Shown here: one piece after another, positions 15,882 to 25,483 of the stretch
Position numbering within the stretch: the stretch's first letter is position 1
How the letters are laid out: every line of letters starts with the position of its first letter
Source: Acidobacteriaceae bacterium
GTDB lineage: Bacteria > Acidobacteriota > Terriglobia > Terriglobales > Acidobacteriaceae
DNA length: 64,000 nt
Direction: 5' to 3'
NCBI GenBank assembly: GCA_030041435.1
Contig: JASHNW010000043.1
Location: forward strand, 62,001 to 126,000
Program-made: the position numbers and the translations under genes
The notes under the pieces: generated by a model
Database searches by the model: none
What the model was told of the DNA's origin: nothing
Seen by the model: only the letters and a program-made list of their open reading frames with translations

Positions 15882-17678
15882 CTAAGGCTGCGTCGGAGCC
15901 GTCCCCTGGGTTCCCGGCTGCGGGCTCGGCGCGCTCTGCGTCCCCGATGGCGTCGTCGTCCCCGGCGCGGGCGCTGCATTCTGTTGCTCCTGCTTCTTCT
16001 TCTCCTCGTCGGAGAGCCGTCGCTTCGGTCCCGTCTTCGCCGGATTCACCTTCTTTGTCTTCGTCGTGTCGCCCTTCAGTCCCAGCGCGGCATTCTGCCT
16101 CTTGTCCTCGGCCTGCTCTTCCCTGGTCTCGGTGGGCGGAACAAATTTCTGATGCTTGTTCGCCTTGGCTGCCGCCTCCTGCTGCTGGCGTTTTACCTTC
16201 GGCTCCTTCATCCGATCCGAGAAGCGCGTCTTGGCCTTCTTCGCATCGCTCGTGTCGGCGGGCCCTCCCGGCTCCGTACCCGGAGCCATTCCTGACTGGT
16301 TAATCGCCACCTGCTCCGGCGGTGCCGGCGCTGCTCCCGCATCCACCGTGCGCGTGTCGCCGGCCGGCAGCGTCTCGCGCGGCGCCTGTCCAAACCGAAT
16401 CTTTTCCTTCTTCCCCGGCTTCTGCGTCCCGATATTGTTTGTCGCCACTTCCTTCGGCGCGCCCGTCTGCGAGTTCACCTTGTCCAGCGTCGGTACCCCT
16501 GCCGGCGCTCCTCCGGCTGCCGTCTCCGTCTGCTTGCGCCCGCGCCCCGCCCGCCCGCGGAAGCGCGTCCTCTGCACATGCTTCTTCTTCTTCGGCTGCG
16601 GTGGAATATACGCGCTCTGGATGAACTTCTGCTCGTTCGGGCTCGCTCCCGAATCCACATACCCTGGTCGAATATCGATGTAGGCCTCGTCGCGCAGCGT
16701 CGTCATATATTCGCGCAGCGCCGGCTCCATCTTCTGCATGCCGACCGTTTCCTGAATCTGATTCTGCACCTCGCTCAGCGGCGCCAGCCCCGCATCCTCA
16801 TGCTGCGTCACCTCCAGGATCAGCCAACCCTGCTTCGTGCGGATCGGATCGGTGAACTCGCCCGCGTGCAGCGGGAATGTCGCATCCTCCATCACCTTCG
16901 CCAGCTGCCCCGCCTTGAAGTCGCCCAGCTCCCCGCCCTGCGCCGCCGTCGGCCCGCCGGAATCCGCCTTCGCCACTGTCGCGAAATCCGCTCCCGCCTT
17001 CAGCCGCCCTTCCACCTCGTTCGCTTTCTTCAGCGCGTCCGCCACCTGCGCCGCATCGTCCGGATTCGCCGTCGGGATCAGAATCTCGCTCAGCCTCTCC
17101 TGCTCCGGCCGCTGGAACTCGTCTTGATGCGCGTTGTAGTATGCCTGAATCTCCGCAGGTGAGACAGATACACGCTGCCCCACTTCCTGGCTGATCACTT
17201 CCTGCGTCACTACGTTCTCGCGAATCTGCTGCTTGAAATCCTCAAACGAGATGCCCTGCGCCTCCACCGCCTTCTGCAGGTCTTCCATGCTGTCCAGGTG
17301 GTTCTGCTTGCGGATCTCATCCAGCCGCTTCACCACCTCCGTCTCGCCCGAAATGCCCAGTTCTTTGCCCTTCGAAAGCAGCAGCTGCCGGTCGATCAGC
17401 GAGCGCAGCAGATCCCGCCGCTGCTCCTCCATCTGCTGCCGCGTCCAGTTCTGCTGCTGCGCCTCCTGCTCCAGTTCCTGCTCCGCCCGCTCGTAGTCCG
17501 ACTTGCTGATGATCTCGTCGTTGACCTGCGCGATCCGCTCCTCCACCACCGTCCCGGCATTCGGAACAGCCTGTTGGTTGGTGTTGAAGGTGCCGGTCGT
17601 TTGCCCCATCGCGGGAGCAACGGATAGGGCCATGCCGGCAAGCAGGATGGCAGGGAGCGGCGGAACGCGAAGCATCAT
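15882..17678 (-). CDS. SurA-like periplasmic peptidyl-prolyl isomerase with long basic tail
   Basis: 598 residues with a signal peptide (AILLAGMALSVAPAMG). A SurA-type helical N-domain runs about 45-165 (VEERIAQVNDEIISKSDYE, LLRSLIDRQLLL). A parvulin domain follows at about 190-305 with ERLSEILIP, GADFATVAKADSGG, GGELGDF and KQGWLILEVTQHE, the parvulin signature order. After residue about 365 comes an atypical ~230-residue low-complexity extension rich in Lys, Arg, Gln, Pro and Ala, starting PKKKKHVQRTRFRGRAGRGRK. It should fold and chaperone outer-membrane or periplasmic proteins. The tail is unlike SurA and could contact envelope polymers (inference). Confidence 0.85.
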   Translation of the reverse strand: MMLRVPPLPAILLAGMALSVAPAMGQTTGTFNTNQQAVPNAGTVVEERIAQVNDEIISKSDYERAEQELEQEAQQQNWTRQQMEEQRRDLLRSLIDRQLLLSKGKELGISGETEVVKRLDEIRKQNHLDSMEDLQKAVEAQGISFEDFKQQIRENVVTQEVISQEVGQRVSVSPAEIQAYYNAHQDEFQRPEQERLSEILIPTANPDDAAQVADALKKANEVEGRLKAGADFATVAKADSGGPTAAQGGELGDFKAGQLAKVMEDATFPLHAGEFTDPIRTKQGWLILEVTQHEDAGLAPLSEVQNQIQETVGMQKMEPALREYMTTLRDEAYIDIRPGYVDSGASPNEQKFIQSAYIPPQPKKKKHVQRTRFRGRAGRGRKQTETAAGGAPAGVPTLDKVNSQTGAPKEVATNNIGTQKPGKKEKIRFGQAPRETLPAGDTRTVDAGAAPAPPEQVAINQSGMAPGTEPGGPADTSDAKKAKTRFSDRMKEPKVKRQQQEAAAKANKHQKFVPPTETREEQAEDKRQNAALGLKGDTTKTKKVNPAKTGPKRRLSDEEKKKQEQQNAAPAPGTTTPSGTQSAPSPQPGTQGTAPTQP

Positions 17679-17799
17679 AAGGTATAACGTCTCAGGGCGC
17701 CCCGCGGATCGCTTCCGGCCTTCGCTGGAAAGCCATGTTGTCGCTGGCGCTTACGCCATTGTACAGCGCACGGCGAGGCACGCGCCCAGCCCGAACGCT

Positions 17800-18450
17800 C
17801 TACTGCACCGGATATCCGACGGATTGCGCGTACAGCGGAGCTTTCTGGTCGGCTAGATGCAGCGCGGCCGCTACCGCTGCCGTCTCCTGCGGACCGTGCA
17901 GCGCGTAAAACCAGGCATTCAGCCCCTCCGACGCCGCAAACAGATAGACGTTTTGGCCAATGAATCCGGTATCCACCTGGGCAAACGGCAGTTTCGGATC
18001 GGCCACGTAGACGATTGTCACTGCGGCGTGAGCCGCGTCTCCTGAGCCGACCTTGCTTCGCGCGTCGCCCGCCGCCACCGGCTGCAGCCGGTTAGCCTCC
18101 GCGTCGTAGACAAAAACTCCCTGAGCCAGAACCACGTACAGTTCCACCTCCTGCCTGTTCATGGCAGAGGGTGCGGTGCGGCCCAAGCCTGGCTTCACAT
18201 CGCGCGACCGATTGACGCCAAATGCCGCCCACAACAGATTCGAGAGCGTTTGCATGGGCAGCGCCTGGTCCCGAAATGCCCGCGTCGTCCTGCGCTGTGC
18301 AAGCGCCTGCATCAGAGGCTGACCACCCGTCATCTGCGGCGCAGGTAACTGCACCGGTTCCTGGGCGAAGGCCGCCGAAGGCGTGCAGCAAAAAGCTGCC
18401 GCAATCAGCAGCACTGCCAGCCGTAGTTTCGAATGATTTTTTGAGTGCAT
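17800..18450 (-). CDS. Exported nitroreductase-family protein
   Basis: ATG 18450 has AGGAGATC just upstream, giving 216 residues with a signal peptide ending in AFAQEP. The remainder has nitroreductase landmarks: LMQALAQRRTTRAFRDQALPMQTLSNLLWAAFGVNR, APSAMNRQEVELYVV, and IGQNVYLFAASEGLNAWFYALHGP. Members are FMN-dependent oxidoreductases. Export of a nitroreductase fold is unusual because FMN is normally cytoplasmic, yet such secreted SagB/nitroreductase-like proteins occur. The longer frame to 18546 lacks a start signal. Substrate unknown. Confidence 0.8.
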   Translation of the reverse strand: MHSKNHSKLRLAVLLIAAAFCCTPSAAFAQEPVQLPAPQMTGGQPLMQALAQRRTTRAFRDQALPMQTLSNLLWAAFGVNRSRDVKPGLGRTAPSAMNRQEVELYVVLAQGVFVYDAEANRLQPVAAGDARSKVGSGDAAHAAVTIVYVADPKLPFAQVDTGFIGQNVYLFAASEGLNAWFYALHGPQETAAVAAALHLADQKAPLYAQSVGYPVQ

Positions 18451-18698
18451 GGGATCTCCTGACAAATGCAATGCGCATGTGCGGAGCATCCGCTCGGCTG
18501 GATTTTGCCCGGGTCGCCTCGTCCCGTTTTCCGCCGGCGCAGACATCGTCCAGCTGCGGAATTCCGGTCATGGAAAGTACACGCCTCACTCCTGCAGCGC
18601 GCACATTACGGGGGAGGAATTGGCAAGAACCATTATCGGTCTCGTAGGAACGAACGGCAATGCCGGCCGCCGCAGGTATGCACCCTGACTCCTCAGCC

Positions 18699-19628
18699 CT
18701 ATCGGCAGATACTGTCCAGCTTCTTCCCAAAATCTTCCCGCTGCGGCATCGGCAGGTGTTTTTCCCCCGCTGCTCCCTCCAGGGTGTCCGGGCCCGCCAG
18801 CAGCCGCGGATCCACGTCGTATTGATAGAACGGATCCGCCTCCGCCTGCTCGAGCGAGACGAACGTAAAACCCCGCCGCTTATACAAATCCAGCAGCCCC
18901 GGCAGCATGCGCGCGTCGAATGCCCCAATGTGCATCAGCAGCACGTAGGAAATATCGTGTCCGTACAGTTCCTTCGCAAGCCCGCGCTCATACCCGATAT
19001 CCTCGTCCGCCGCGCGCAAATAGCTGTGCTCCAGCCACGCAATCGCCTTTCTGTTCCGCTCTTCGCTGCACCGCGCATATGGCTCGTTCCATTCGTAGTC
19101 GCTGAAGCTCATCGTCACCCCGGCAATCTTGTACCCGCGCTCTGCCAGAAACGCCCGCACCCCCATCTTCTTCTCCGCCGTGTCGCCTTCGGCCAGGTAT
19201 GGATACCGAAGCCAGCGCCAGTCCTTCCCCTTCATTTGCAACTGCAGCAGTTGCTCATTCTGCGTAATGTCTCCCTCGAACTGCTCCGCCGAATGCTGGT
19301 TCAGGTTCATGTGCGACCACGTATGGTTCCCCAGCGGATTGCCCGCCGCCCGCCACGCCCCCAGCACCCCGATCGTCTCCGGCTGCTGCTGCACCAGAAT
19401 CCCGTTCACGAATCCGTAGGTCGGCGGCACATGCGCCCGATCGAGCGCCCGAATCACCTTCTTCGCCACTTCCATCCGCGTCTCGCCCGGCGGCAGCGGA
19501 CCGTGCGCCGGCAAATCGTCGAACGTAATCGCAATCTGCTGTGCCCCGGCGTTCCCGGCCAGCGCCAGTCCGCCGACCACCACAATCCATCCGGCCACAC
19601 TTGCAATCCAGCCGAGCCCCACCCTCAT
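18699..19628 (-). CDS. Secreted polysaccharide deacetylase
   Basis: 309 residues with signal peptide (WIASVAGWIVVVGGLALAGNAGA). NodB-homology motifs are visible: ITFDDLPAHG (motif 1, metal-ligand Asp pair), GNHTWSHMN (motif 2, H-x3-H), RWLRYPYLAEGD (motif 3, usually RxPY/F) and the later VLLMHIGAFDARMLP (motif 5 His). It is a family 4 carbohydrate esterase type, removing acetyl groups from peptidoglycan or polysaccharide in the envelope. It ends ~250 bp upstream of the nitroreductase gene. No neighbour fixes the substrate. Confidence 0.85.
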   Translation of the reverse strand: MRVGLGWIASVAGWIVVVGGLALAGNAGAQQIAITFDDLPAHGPLPPGETRMEVAKKVIRALDRAHVPPTYGFVNGILVQQQPETIGVLGAWRAAGNPLGNHTWSHMNLNQHSAEQFEGDITQNEQLLQLQMKGKDWRWLRYPYLAEGDTAEKKMGVRAFLAERGYKIAGVTMSFSDYEWNEPYARCSEERNRKAIAWLEHSYLRAADEDIGYERGLAKELYGHDISYVLLMHIGAFDARMLPGLLDLYKRRGFTFVSLEQAEADPFYQYDVDPRLLAGPDTLEGAAGEKHLPMPQREDFGKKLDSICR

Positions 19629-19793
19629 CGCACCTCCTCATGCGTCGTCTGCGCTACAAAGAACCGGTTTTTCAGCATCGGCATCCGATCCGCGCTCAGC
19701 TGGCGCCAACGCTCGCTCGGCACGCCCTCGGCAGTGAGATGGCAAATCCGCCGCTCGCTCCCGAAAAATTTCCCGCCGCCAAAAATGGATGTA

Positions 19794-21986
19794 TCAGCTG
19801 CTGAAGATTTCCCCCGCCGCCATCGGCATCGCCCGCAGCCGCGTCCCCGTCGCCGCGAAGATCGCATTCCCCACCGCCGGAGCCAGCGCCACAATCCCCG
19901 TCTCCCCCGCGCCCGCCGATGGCAAATCCTTGCGATCGATCAGCACCACCTCAATCTCCGGCGTATCCCGGAACCGCGGCACGCGATACTCCGCAAAGTG
20001 CGCGTTCAGCACCCTTCCGTTAGCAAATTCGATCTGCTCGAACAGCGCCCCTCCGATCGCCTGCACCATCGCGCCCATAATCTGGTTGCGCAGCCCATCC
20101 GGATTCACAATCGCCCCCGACTCCCACGCCTGCACCACCCTGCGGATGCGCACCTTCTTCGCCGCGTCGATCTCCACCTCCGCGCACGCTGCCGCGTAGC
20201 CACCCTTCTCCGTGCCGCCAGCAATCCCAAACCCGCGATCCGCCGTCGACTTCTCGCGCCCCCACCCAAATTTCTCCGCCGCCGCCGTAAACACAGCCCG
20301 CAGCCGGTCATTGTTCAGGTTCTTCATCCTGAACTCCAGCGGATCCATCCCCAGTTCATGCGCCAGCTCATCCATCGCGCTCTCACGCGCAAAGTGATTC
20401 GCCGTCGCCGCCAGTCCCCGATACGATCCCTGCACCAGCAACGGCGAGGGCCACTCGTGAAATTTCTCCAACTTCGCAGTCACGTTATACGGCGTCTCCA
20501 GTGCCGATGGCCCCGAGTTGTAGTTGTGGTGTTCCCACGCCGTCAGCGTCCCATCGCGCTTCGCCCCGCCGCGAATCTCCATCACCCCCGCCGGCCGAAA
20601 ATACGCCCACGTGAATTCCTCTTCCCGCGTCCAGATCAGCTTCACCGGCTTGCCCGCCGCCTTCGCCAGCCGCGCCGCTTCCACCGCGCACTCCCCGGTA
20701 TGCTTGCCGCCGTAGCCACTGCCCATATCGGGCATCATCACGCGCACCTGATCCTCGCTCAGCCGAAACGCCCGCACCAGATCGTCCTTCACACCAAACG
20801 GACGCTGTGTTCCCGTCCACACCGTCAGTTTCGCCTGGCCCGCATCGGTCTGACCCCACTCCGCCACCGCCGTCCGCGGCTCCAGCGGAGCATGCGCAAT
20901 ATAGGCCACGGTGTATTCCTGCGCGAGCTTCACATCCGCCCCGCTCAGCCCCTGCTCCACGTCCGCCGACGCCTCGCCGCCTGCAGCACCCTTCCGCATC
21001 GCCGCAAACAGCTCGCGGTTCGAAATCTGCTCCGGCACGTTCCACTGCGCATGGATCGCCGCCAGCGCCTTCTCCGCCGCCCACACATCGTCCGCCACCA
21101 CGCCGATAAAATCCCCGTCGCGCACCACCTGCACGCCCGGCATTTTCTCCGCCCCCGCCGTGTCCGCCGCAACCAGCGTCGCGTTGAATCCCGTCGCACG
21201 CAGCATTTTCCCGAACAGCATCCCCGGCCGCGCGATGTCCGACGGATATTTGTGCTTCCCCGTCACAAAATCGCGCCCCTGCGCCTTGGGCACCGCCGTC
21301 CCCGCAATCTTCCACGCAATCGCCGGCGTCAGCGGAGGATCGGCGGGGTCCCTAACGCGCCCGAAGTTGGCGTGTTGGGGTGGTGGATCGCCCATCAGCG
21401 TCCGCGTCAGCTGTTCCCCGCGCGTGATCGCGCCATACCCCAGCGTCGCCCCGGTCTTCGGATTCCTCACCATCCCGTCTTCCGCAACCAGCGTCGCCGC
21501 ATCCACGCTCCATCGCTGCGCCGCGGCTTCCACCAGCATCTCCCGCGCCGTCGCCGCCATATTCCGCAGTTGCGGTCCCATCGTCGGCGTCGACCGGCTC
21601 CCGAACGTCCCCATGTCCCACGGCGTCAGCTCCGTGTCTCCCATCGTCATGGTGATCGCGTCGAACCCCACCCGCAGTTCCTCCGCCACCGATTGCGCCA
21701 GCGAGGTGCGAATGTTCTGCCCGATCTCCACCTTCCCGGTAAAGACCGTCACCTTCCCATCCGCGTCAATGTGGATCCACGCGCTCACTTCCCGGGGCAG
21801 CTCATGCCCGCCCCACCCCTGTCCACCGCGTCCTGACTCCTGCCCCGGCGCCTGCGCCCCACTCAGGCATACCAGCAGCCCGCCTCCGCACAGCCGCAGA
21901 AAGTCCCTCCGGTCCAGCTCGAACGCCCGAATACGATCCCGAATCTCGTGCAGCGCCGCTTCGTCCATCAGCTCATCCATGGACAT
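19794..21986 (-). CDS. Molybdopterin-binding large subunit of a xanthine dehydrogenase-family (isoquinoline 1-oxidoreductase type) enzyme
   Basis: ATG 21986 with GGAAGGAGGAG upstream; 730 residues. A twin-arginine leader (LDRRDFLRLCGGGLLVCLSG) is at about 25-45. The two-part Moco domain contains GKVEIGQNIRTSLAQ, GFNATL, PDMGSGYGGKH and, near the C-terminus, GAGETGIVALAPAVGNAI, which carries the catalytic Glu. It overlaps the [2Fe-2S] subunit gene; no FAD subunit lies nearby. This two-subunit, Tat-exported layout is that of isoquinoline 1-oxidoreductase and related periplasmic aldehyde or N-heterocycle hydroxylases, which pass electrons to c-type cytochromes. The actual substrate cannot be read from sequence. 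Confidence 0.9.
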   Translation of the reverse strand: MSMDELMDEAALHEIRDRIRAFELDRRDFLRLCGGGLLVCLSGAQAPGQESGRGGQGWGGHELPREVSAWIHIDADGKVTVFTGKVEIGQNIRTSLAQSVAEELRVGFDAITMTMGDTELTPWDMGTFGSRSTPTMGPQLRNMAATAREMLVEAAAQRWSVDAATLVAEDGMVRNPKTGATLGYGAITRGEQLTRTLMGDPPPQHANFGRVRDPADPPLTPAIAWKIAGTAVPKAQGRDFVTGKHKYPSDIARPGMLFGKMLRATGFNATLVAADTAGAEKMPGVQVVRDGDFIGVVADDVWAAEKALAAIHAQWNVPEQISNRELFAAMRKGAAGGEASADVEQGLSGADVKLAQEYTVAYIAHAPLEPRTAVAEWGQTDAGQAKLTVWTGTQRPFGVKDDLVRAFRLSEDQVRVMMPDMGSGYGGKHTGECAVEAARLAKAAGKPVKLIWTREEEFTWAYFRPAGVMEIRGGAKRDGTLTAWEHHNYNSGPSALETPYNVTAKLEKFHEWPSPLLVQGSYRGLAATANHFARESAMDELAHELGMDPLEFRMKNLNNDRLRAVFTAAAEKFGWGREKSTADRGFGIAGGTEKGGYAAACAEVEIDAAKKVRIRRVVQAWESGAIVNPDGLRNQIMGAMVQAIGGALFEQIEFANGRVLNAHFAEYRVPRFRDTPEIEVVLIDRKDLPSAGAGETGIVALAPAVGNAIFAATGTRLRAMPMAAGEIFSS

Positions 21987-22479
21987 ACTCCGGCTCCTCC
22001 TTCCTCCCCTCGCTCGCCATCTGCATCTCCGCCGCCCGCCGGATTGCCGCCACAATCCGCGGATACGTCCCGCACCGGCATATGTTGCCTTCCATTGCTT
22101 CCACAATCTGCTCGTCCGACGGATGTGCATGCTCGCGCAGCAGCGCCGTCGCCGCCAGGATCATCCCCGACGTGCAGTAACCGCACTGCATCGCATCGGC
22201 TTCCAGAAACGCCTTCTGCACCGCGCTCAGCACGCCCGCCTTTTCCAGCCCCTCAATGGTCGTAATCTTCGCGCCCACCGTGGCCGGCGCCGGTGTCAGA
22301 CACGACCGCGTCGCCTGCCCGTTCACCAGCACCGTGCACGCACCGCACTGCCCTTCGCCGCAGCCGTACTTCGTCCCCGTCAGCCCCAGCTTGTTCCGCA
22401 GCACCCACAGCAGCGGCGCGTCATCTGCCGCCCTCACGCGCAACTCCGTTCCGTTGACGTTCAGCGTCAGGTCCGCCAT
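21973..22479 (-). CDS. [2Fe-2S] small subunit of the molybdenum hydroxylase
   Basis: ATG 22479; 168 residues. The N-terminal plant-type ferredoxin cluster ligands are in CGEGQCGACTVLVNGQATRSC (Cx4Cx2Cx11C). The second helical [2Fe-2S] cluster is in CGYCTSGM and NICRCGTYPRI. The last residues GRKEEPEYVHG overlap the large-subunit start by 14 bp, and the protein would be co-exported with the Tat-bearing large subunit. It transfers electrons from the Moco site onward. The gene is divergent from the Ser/Thr kinase gene, sharing a 92-bp promoter region. Confidence 0.92.
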   Translation of the reverse strand: MADLTLNVNGTELRVRAADDAPLLWVLRNKLGLTGTKYGCGEGQCGACTVLVNGQATRSCLTPAPATVGAKITTIEGLEKAGVLSAVQKAFLEADAMQCGYCTSGMILAATALLREHAHPSDEQIVEAMEGNICRCGTYPRIVAAIRRAAEMQMASEGRKEEPEYVHG

Positions 22480-22571
22480 CGCAGTTTCTCTCCGCCAGCA
22501 GAATACTCTCCGCAGCGCCGCCCCCGCACCCACCGGAATCCTCTTGCGCCCCTGTCCTCCGCCACGGCATA

Positions 22572-24386
22572 GTGTTTGTCGTGGACCAACCCCAGCCTGG
22601 CTCGATCCTTGGGCACTATAAAATCGTTCGCCGCCTCGGCGCCGGCGGCATGGGCGTCGTGTACGAAGCCGAAGATCTGAAGCTGGGCCGCCACGTCGCG
22701 CTCAAAATGCTCTCCGGAACCCCCGATCCCGCCGCTCTCGAGCGTTTCTGGCGCGAGGCGCGCGCAGCTTCCGCGCTCAACCACCCCGGCATCTGCATCC
22801 TCTACGAGATCAACGAGTCCGAGAGCCAGCCCTTCCTCGTCATGGAGCTCCTCGAAGGCCAGAGCCTCGACCGCCTCTACGGCCACCAGGCCGTCCCCCT
22901 CAACCGCCTCGCCGAACTGGGCGTGCAGATCGCCGACGCCCTCGACGCCGCCCATCGCAAGGGCATCCTCCATCGCGACATCAAGCCCGCCAACATCTTC
23001 GTCACTCGCTCCGGCCAGACCAAGATCCTCGACTTCGGCCTGGCCCGCTTCGACGACCGCGCCAGCAGCGATACCGCCGATACCCGCCTCTCCGACCGGC
23101 ACCTGCTCACCACCCCCGGCTCCACCCTCGGCACCATCGCTTACATGTCGCCGGAACAGGCCCGCGGCGAGCCGCTCGATAATCGCAGCGACGTCTTTTC
23201 GCTCGGTGTGGTCCTCTACGAAATGGGCACCGGCAAACATCCCTTCGAAGGCACCACCACCGCCGTCGTCTTCGACAAGCTCCTCAACTACATTCCCGCC
23301 GCGCCCATCTCCATCAACAGCGAACTGCCAGCCGAGTTCGAGGCCATCGTCAACAAAGCCCTCGAAAAGGACCGCGACCTCCGTTACCAGTCTGCCGCCG
23401 ACCTGCGCGCCGACCTCCGCCGCATGCAGCGCACCTCTTCCGCCTCGCGCCTCGCCGCCAGTCCCGCGGCCGTCCCCGCCGGGAGCGCCTACCACGGCAT
23501 GATCCGCGCCTCGTCCGCGGGAACACCCGCTGTTCCATCCGCGCCAAGTCTGGCATCCGCATCACAAGGCGCGGTCTCTGCCGGCGGCTCCGGCATTTCC
23601 GCCTCGCGCGCGCCCTCCACTGCGCAAGCCTCAGTTCCCGCCCAGCGGCACAGCCTGCTCGGACACACCCGCCGTGATCGGGTCCGCCGCGGACTCCTGC
23701 TCGCCCTCACCGTCGTCATCGTCGCCGTCGTCGCGATCCGCGTCCTGCATCGCCGCAGATCCGTTCCCGCCGCGCCGCCCCAGGTGAACATCACGGCTCC
23801 CGCGCAGCCCGCCGCTGCACCGGCTCAGCCGCCCAAGCCTTCCGCGGCCTCGCCCGCTCCCGACACAACGTCAGCCGCCGCCGTTCCCGCTGCGTCGTCG
23901 GCATCCGTCCCAACTCCCGAGAAGGCCCCGGAAAAAGCCCCCGAAGAACATCGCGTTCATCATGCCGCGGCCAAACCCGCTGCCCTCGCGACCCCGCCTC
24001 CGGTCGTCGCCCAGCCCGCTCCCGTGGTCGCCGCGAATCCCGCTCCCGTCACTCCGCCCGCTGCGCATGTCGTCCCCGCCGCGGCTCCGCCTCCGGCCCC
24101 GCATCCGGCCGCGTTCGCCGCCGTCAGCTATCCGGCTCACCACGAGCATGCCTTCCCCTTTCTCGACGGACGATCCTGCGAGGGCACCCTTCAGCTCACC
24201 GCGACCAGCCTCATCTTCACGTCGAAGGTCCACCCCGTCACCCTCGCCCGATCCGATGTCGCCTCCATCAGCGGCAACGGAGTCGTGGAAAGCAGCGGAA
24301 AGAAGTGGCGCTTCCAGATCGACGGCATGACCAACGCCCAGGTCCACGCCCTCCTCAGCAAATGGTTCCTCAGCGCCCCCCACTAA
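22572..24386 (+). CDS. Transmembrane Ser/Thr protein kinase with C-terminal PH-like domain
   Basis: GTG 22572 (alternative GTG 22581); 604 residues. The Hanks-type kinase is complete: glycine loop GAGGMG (23-28), Lys45, catalytic Asp136 in [11 protein letters not shown] 154-156, SPEQ activation-loop end and a normal C-lobe ending near residue 285. A Ser/Ala/Pro linker precedes one transmembrane segment at about 373-392 ([18 protein letters not shown]), followed by a long Pro/Ala linker. The last ~70 residues ([45 protein letters not shown]) resemble a PH/GRAM-like beta domain, predicted on the outer side. It may sense an envelope ligand; no substrate neighbour is clear. Confidence 0.9.
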   Translation: MFVVDQPQPGSILGHYKIVRRLGAGGMGVVYEAEDLKLGRHVALKMLSGTPDPAALERFWREARAASALNHPGICILYEINESESQPFLVMELLEGQSLDRLYGHQAVPLNRLAELGVQIADALDAAHRKGILHRDIKPANIFVTRSGQTKILDFGLARFDDRASSDTADTRLSDRHLLTTPGSTLGTIAYMSPEQARGEPLDNRSDVFSLGVVLYEMGTGKHPFEGTTTAVVFDKLLNYIPAAPISINSELPAEFEAIVNKALEKDRDLRYQSAADLRADLRRMQRTSSASRLAASPAAVPAGSAYHGMIRASSAGTPAVPSAPSLASASQGAVSAGGSGISASRAPSTAQASVPAQRHSLLGHTRRDRVRRGLLLALTVVIVAVVAIRVLHRRRSVPAAPPQVNITAPAQPAAAPAQPPKPSAASPAPDTTSAAAVPAASSASVPTPEKAPEKAPEEHRVHHAAAKPAALATPPPVVAQPAPVVAANPAPVTPPAAHVVPAAAPPPAPHPAAFAAVSYPAHHEHAFPFLDGRSCEGTLQLTATSLIFTSKVHPVTLARSDVASISGNGVVESSGKKWRFQIDGMTNAQVHALLSKWFLSAPH

Positions 24387-24466
24387 CCCTCGTTGGCGTC
24401 GAGGGCGCAGCCGGGTTCCCAACCGTCCGCATAACCGAACCGTGCGTCCCCGTGTTAAATTGCGGC

Positions 24467-25414
24467 ATGCTCCCGCGCCTCATGTTCCTCATTCCCATCC
24501 TCGCTCTCTGCGCTCCAGTCGCCTCCGCGCAAACCACCCCCGCCTCCGCCATCGATCCCCTCATCGCGTCCTTCCATGGCAAGGTCTCCCTCTACGCGCA
24601 CGACCTCGCCACCGGCCAGGTCCTCGCCATCGACGCAGATCAGCCCGTCCCCACCGCGTCGGTCATCAAGCTCGGCATCCTCTACACCGCGCTCGAGCAA
24701 ATCCGCTCCGGCCGCGCCCATTTCGATGACCAGCTCACCCTGCGTCATCAGGACCAGGTTCCCGGCTCCGGCGTGCTCCTCTTCTTCGACACCCCCATGA
24801 CGCTCACCCTCAAAGACGCGCTCACCCTCATGATCAATCAGAGCGACAACACCGCCGCCAACCTCGTCATCGACCACCTCGGCATCACGGCCATCGATGA
24901 CCAGCTCGTCGCCCTCGGTCTCAAAAATACCTGGCTCTACAAAAAGGTCTACCAGCCGCCCACCGGACCCATGCCGCCTGATCAGCCCCAGTTCGGCCTC
25001 GGCAAAACCACCGCCCGCGAAATGGGCGAGTTGATGGAGCGCTTCGTCACCTGCGACCTCGCCTCGAATCCTGTCGGGTCGGCCCCGCCGGCCGCCCCGG
25101 TGACCGCCTCCGATCAGGAGTTGTGCAACGCCGCCCTCCACATGCTCCGCGTCCAGTTCTTCCGCAACAGCATCCCGCGCTATCTCGAAAGCCTCGACAC
25201 CACCGAGGGCGAATCCGCCGTCGCCAACAAGACCGGCGCCCTCGACCACGTCCGCAACGATGTCGGCGCCGTCTACACGAAGCACGGCGTCATCGTCATC
25301 TCCGAATTTACCCACGACAACGCCGACACCAGCTGGACCCCCGACAACGAAGCCGAAGTCCTCATGGCCAAAATTGCCAAAATAATTGTGGACGCCTGGA
25401 CGCCAGGCAGTTAG
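24467..25414 (+). CDS. Class-A beta-lactamase-fold serine hydrolase without an obvious Glu166 motif
   Basis: ATG 24467; 315 residues with signal peptide (MFLIPILALCAPVASAQ). Active-site motifs: SVIK at 65-68 (nucleophile Ser65), SDN at 126-128 and KTG at 255-257. The region that normally holds the omega-loop ExxLN reads YKKVYQPPTGPMPPDQPQF, with no Glu-x-x-x-Asn. Efficient deacylation of beta-lactams is therefore doubtful. The protein may be a DD-peptidase-like or peptidoglycan-related hydrolase, or use another general base. The C-terminus has HDNADTSWTP before the last helix. It lies 80 bp after the kinase gene. Family confidence is high; lactamase activity is uncertain. Confidence 0.8.
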   Translation: MLPRLMFLIPILALCAPVASAQTTPASAIDPLIASFHGKVSLYAHDLATGQVLAIDADQPVPTASVIKLGILYTALEQIRSGRAHFDDQLTLRHQDQVPGSGVLLFFDTPMTLTLKDALTLMINQSDNTAANLVIDHLGITAIDDQLVALGLKNTWLYKKVYQPPTGPMPPDQPQFGLGKTTAREMGELMERFVTCDLASNPVGSAPPAAPVTASDQELCNAALHMLRVQFFRNSIPRYLESLDTTEGESAVANKTGALDHVRNDVGAVYTKHGVIVISEFTHDNADTSWTPDNEAEVLMAKIAKIIVDAWTPGS

Positions 25415-25456
25415 GACCTCCGCCGGGCAACCATGCTGCGCATGCGGAACATAGTC

Positions 25457-25483
25457 TTACCCGCTGCCCGCTACCCGCTGCTT
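25457..25483 (+). repeat. Heptad array at the DUF1906 3' end
   Basis: CCGCTGC, CCGCTAC, CCGCTGC; abuts the minus-strand TAG stop at 25484-25486. Confidence 0.7.

Noticed and set aside
18660-21836. 1058-residue open frame on the + strand
   Set aside because: It is the antisense shadow of the deacetylase and molybdenum-hydroxylase genes; its product is Arg/His/Pro-rich without any domain.
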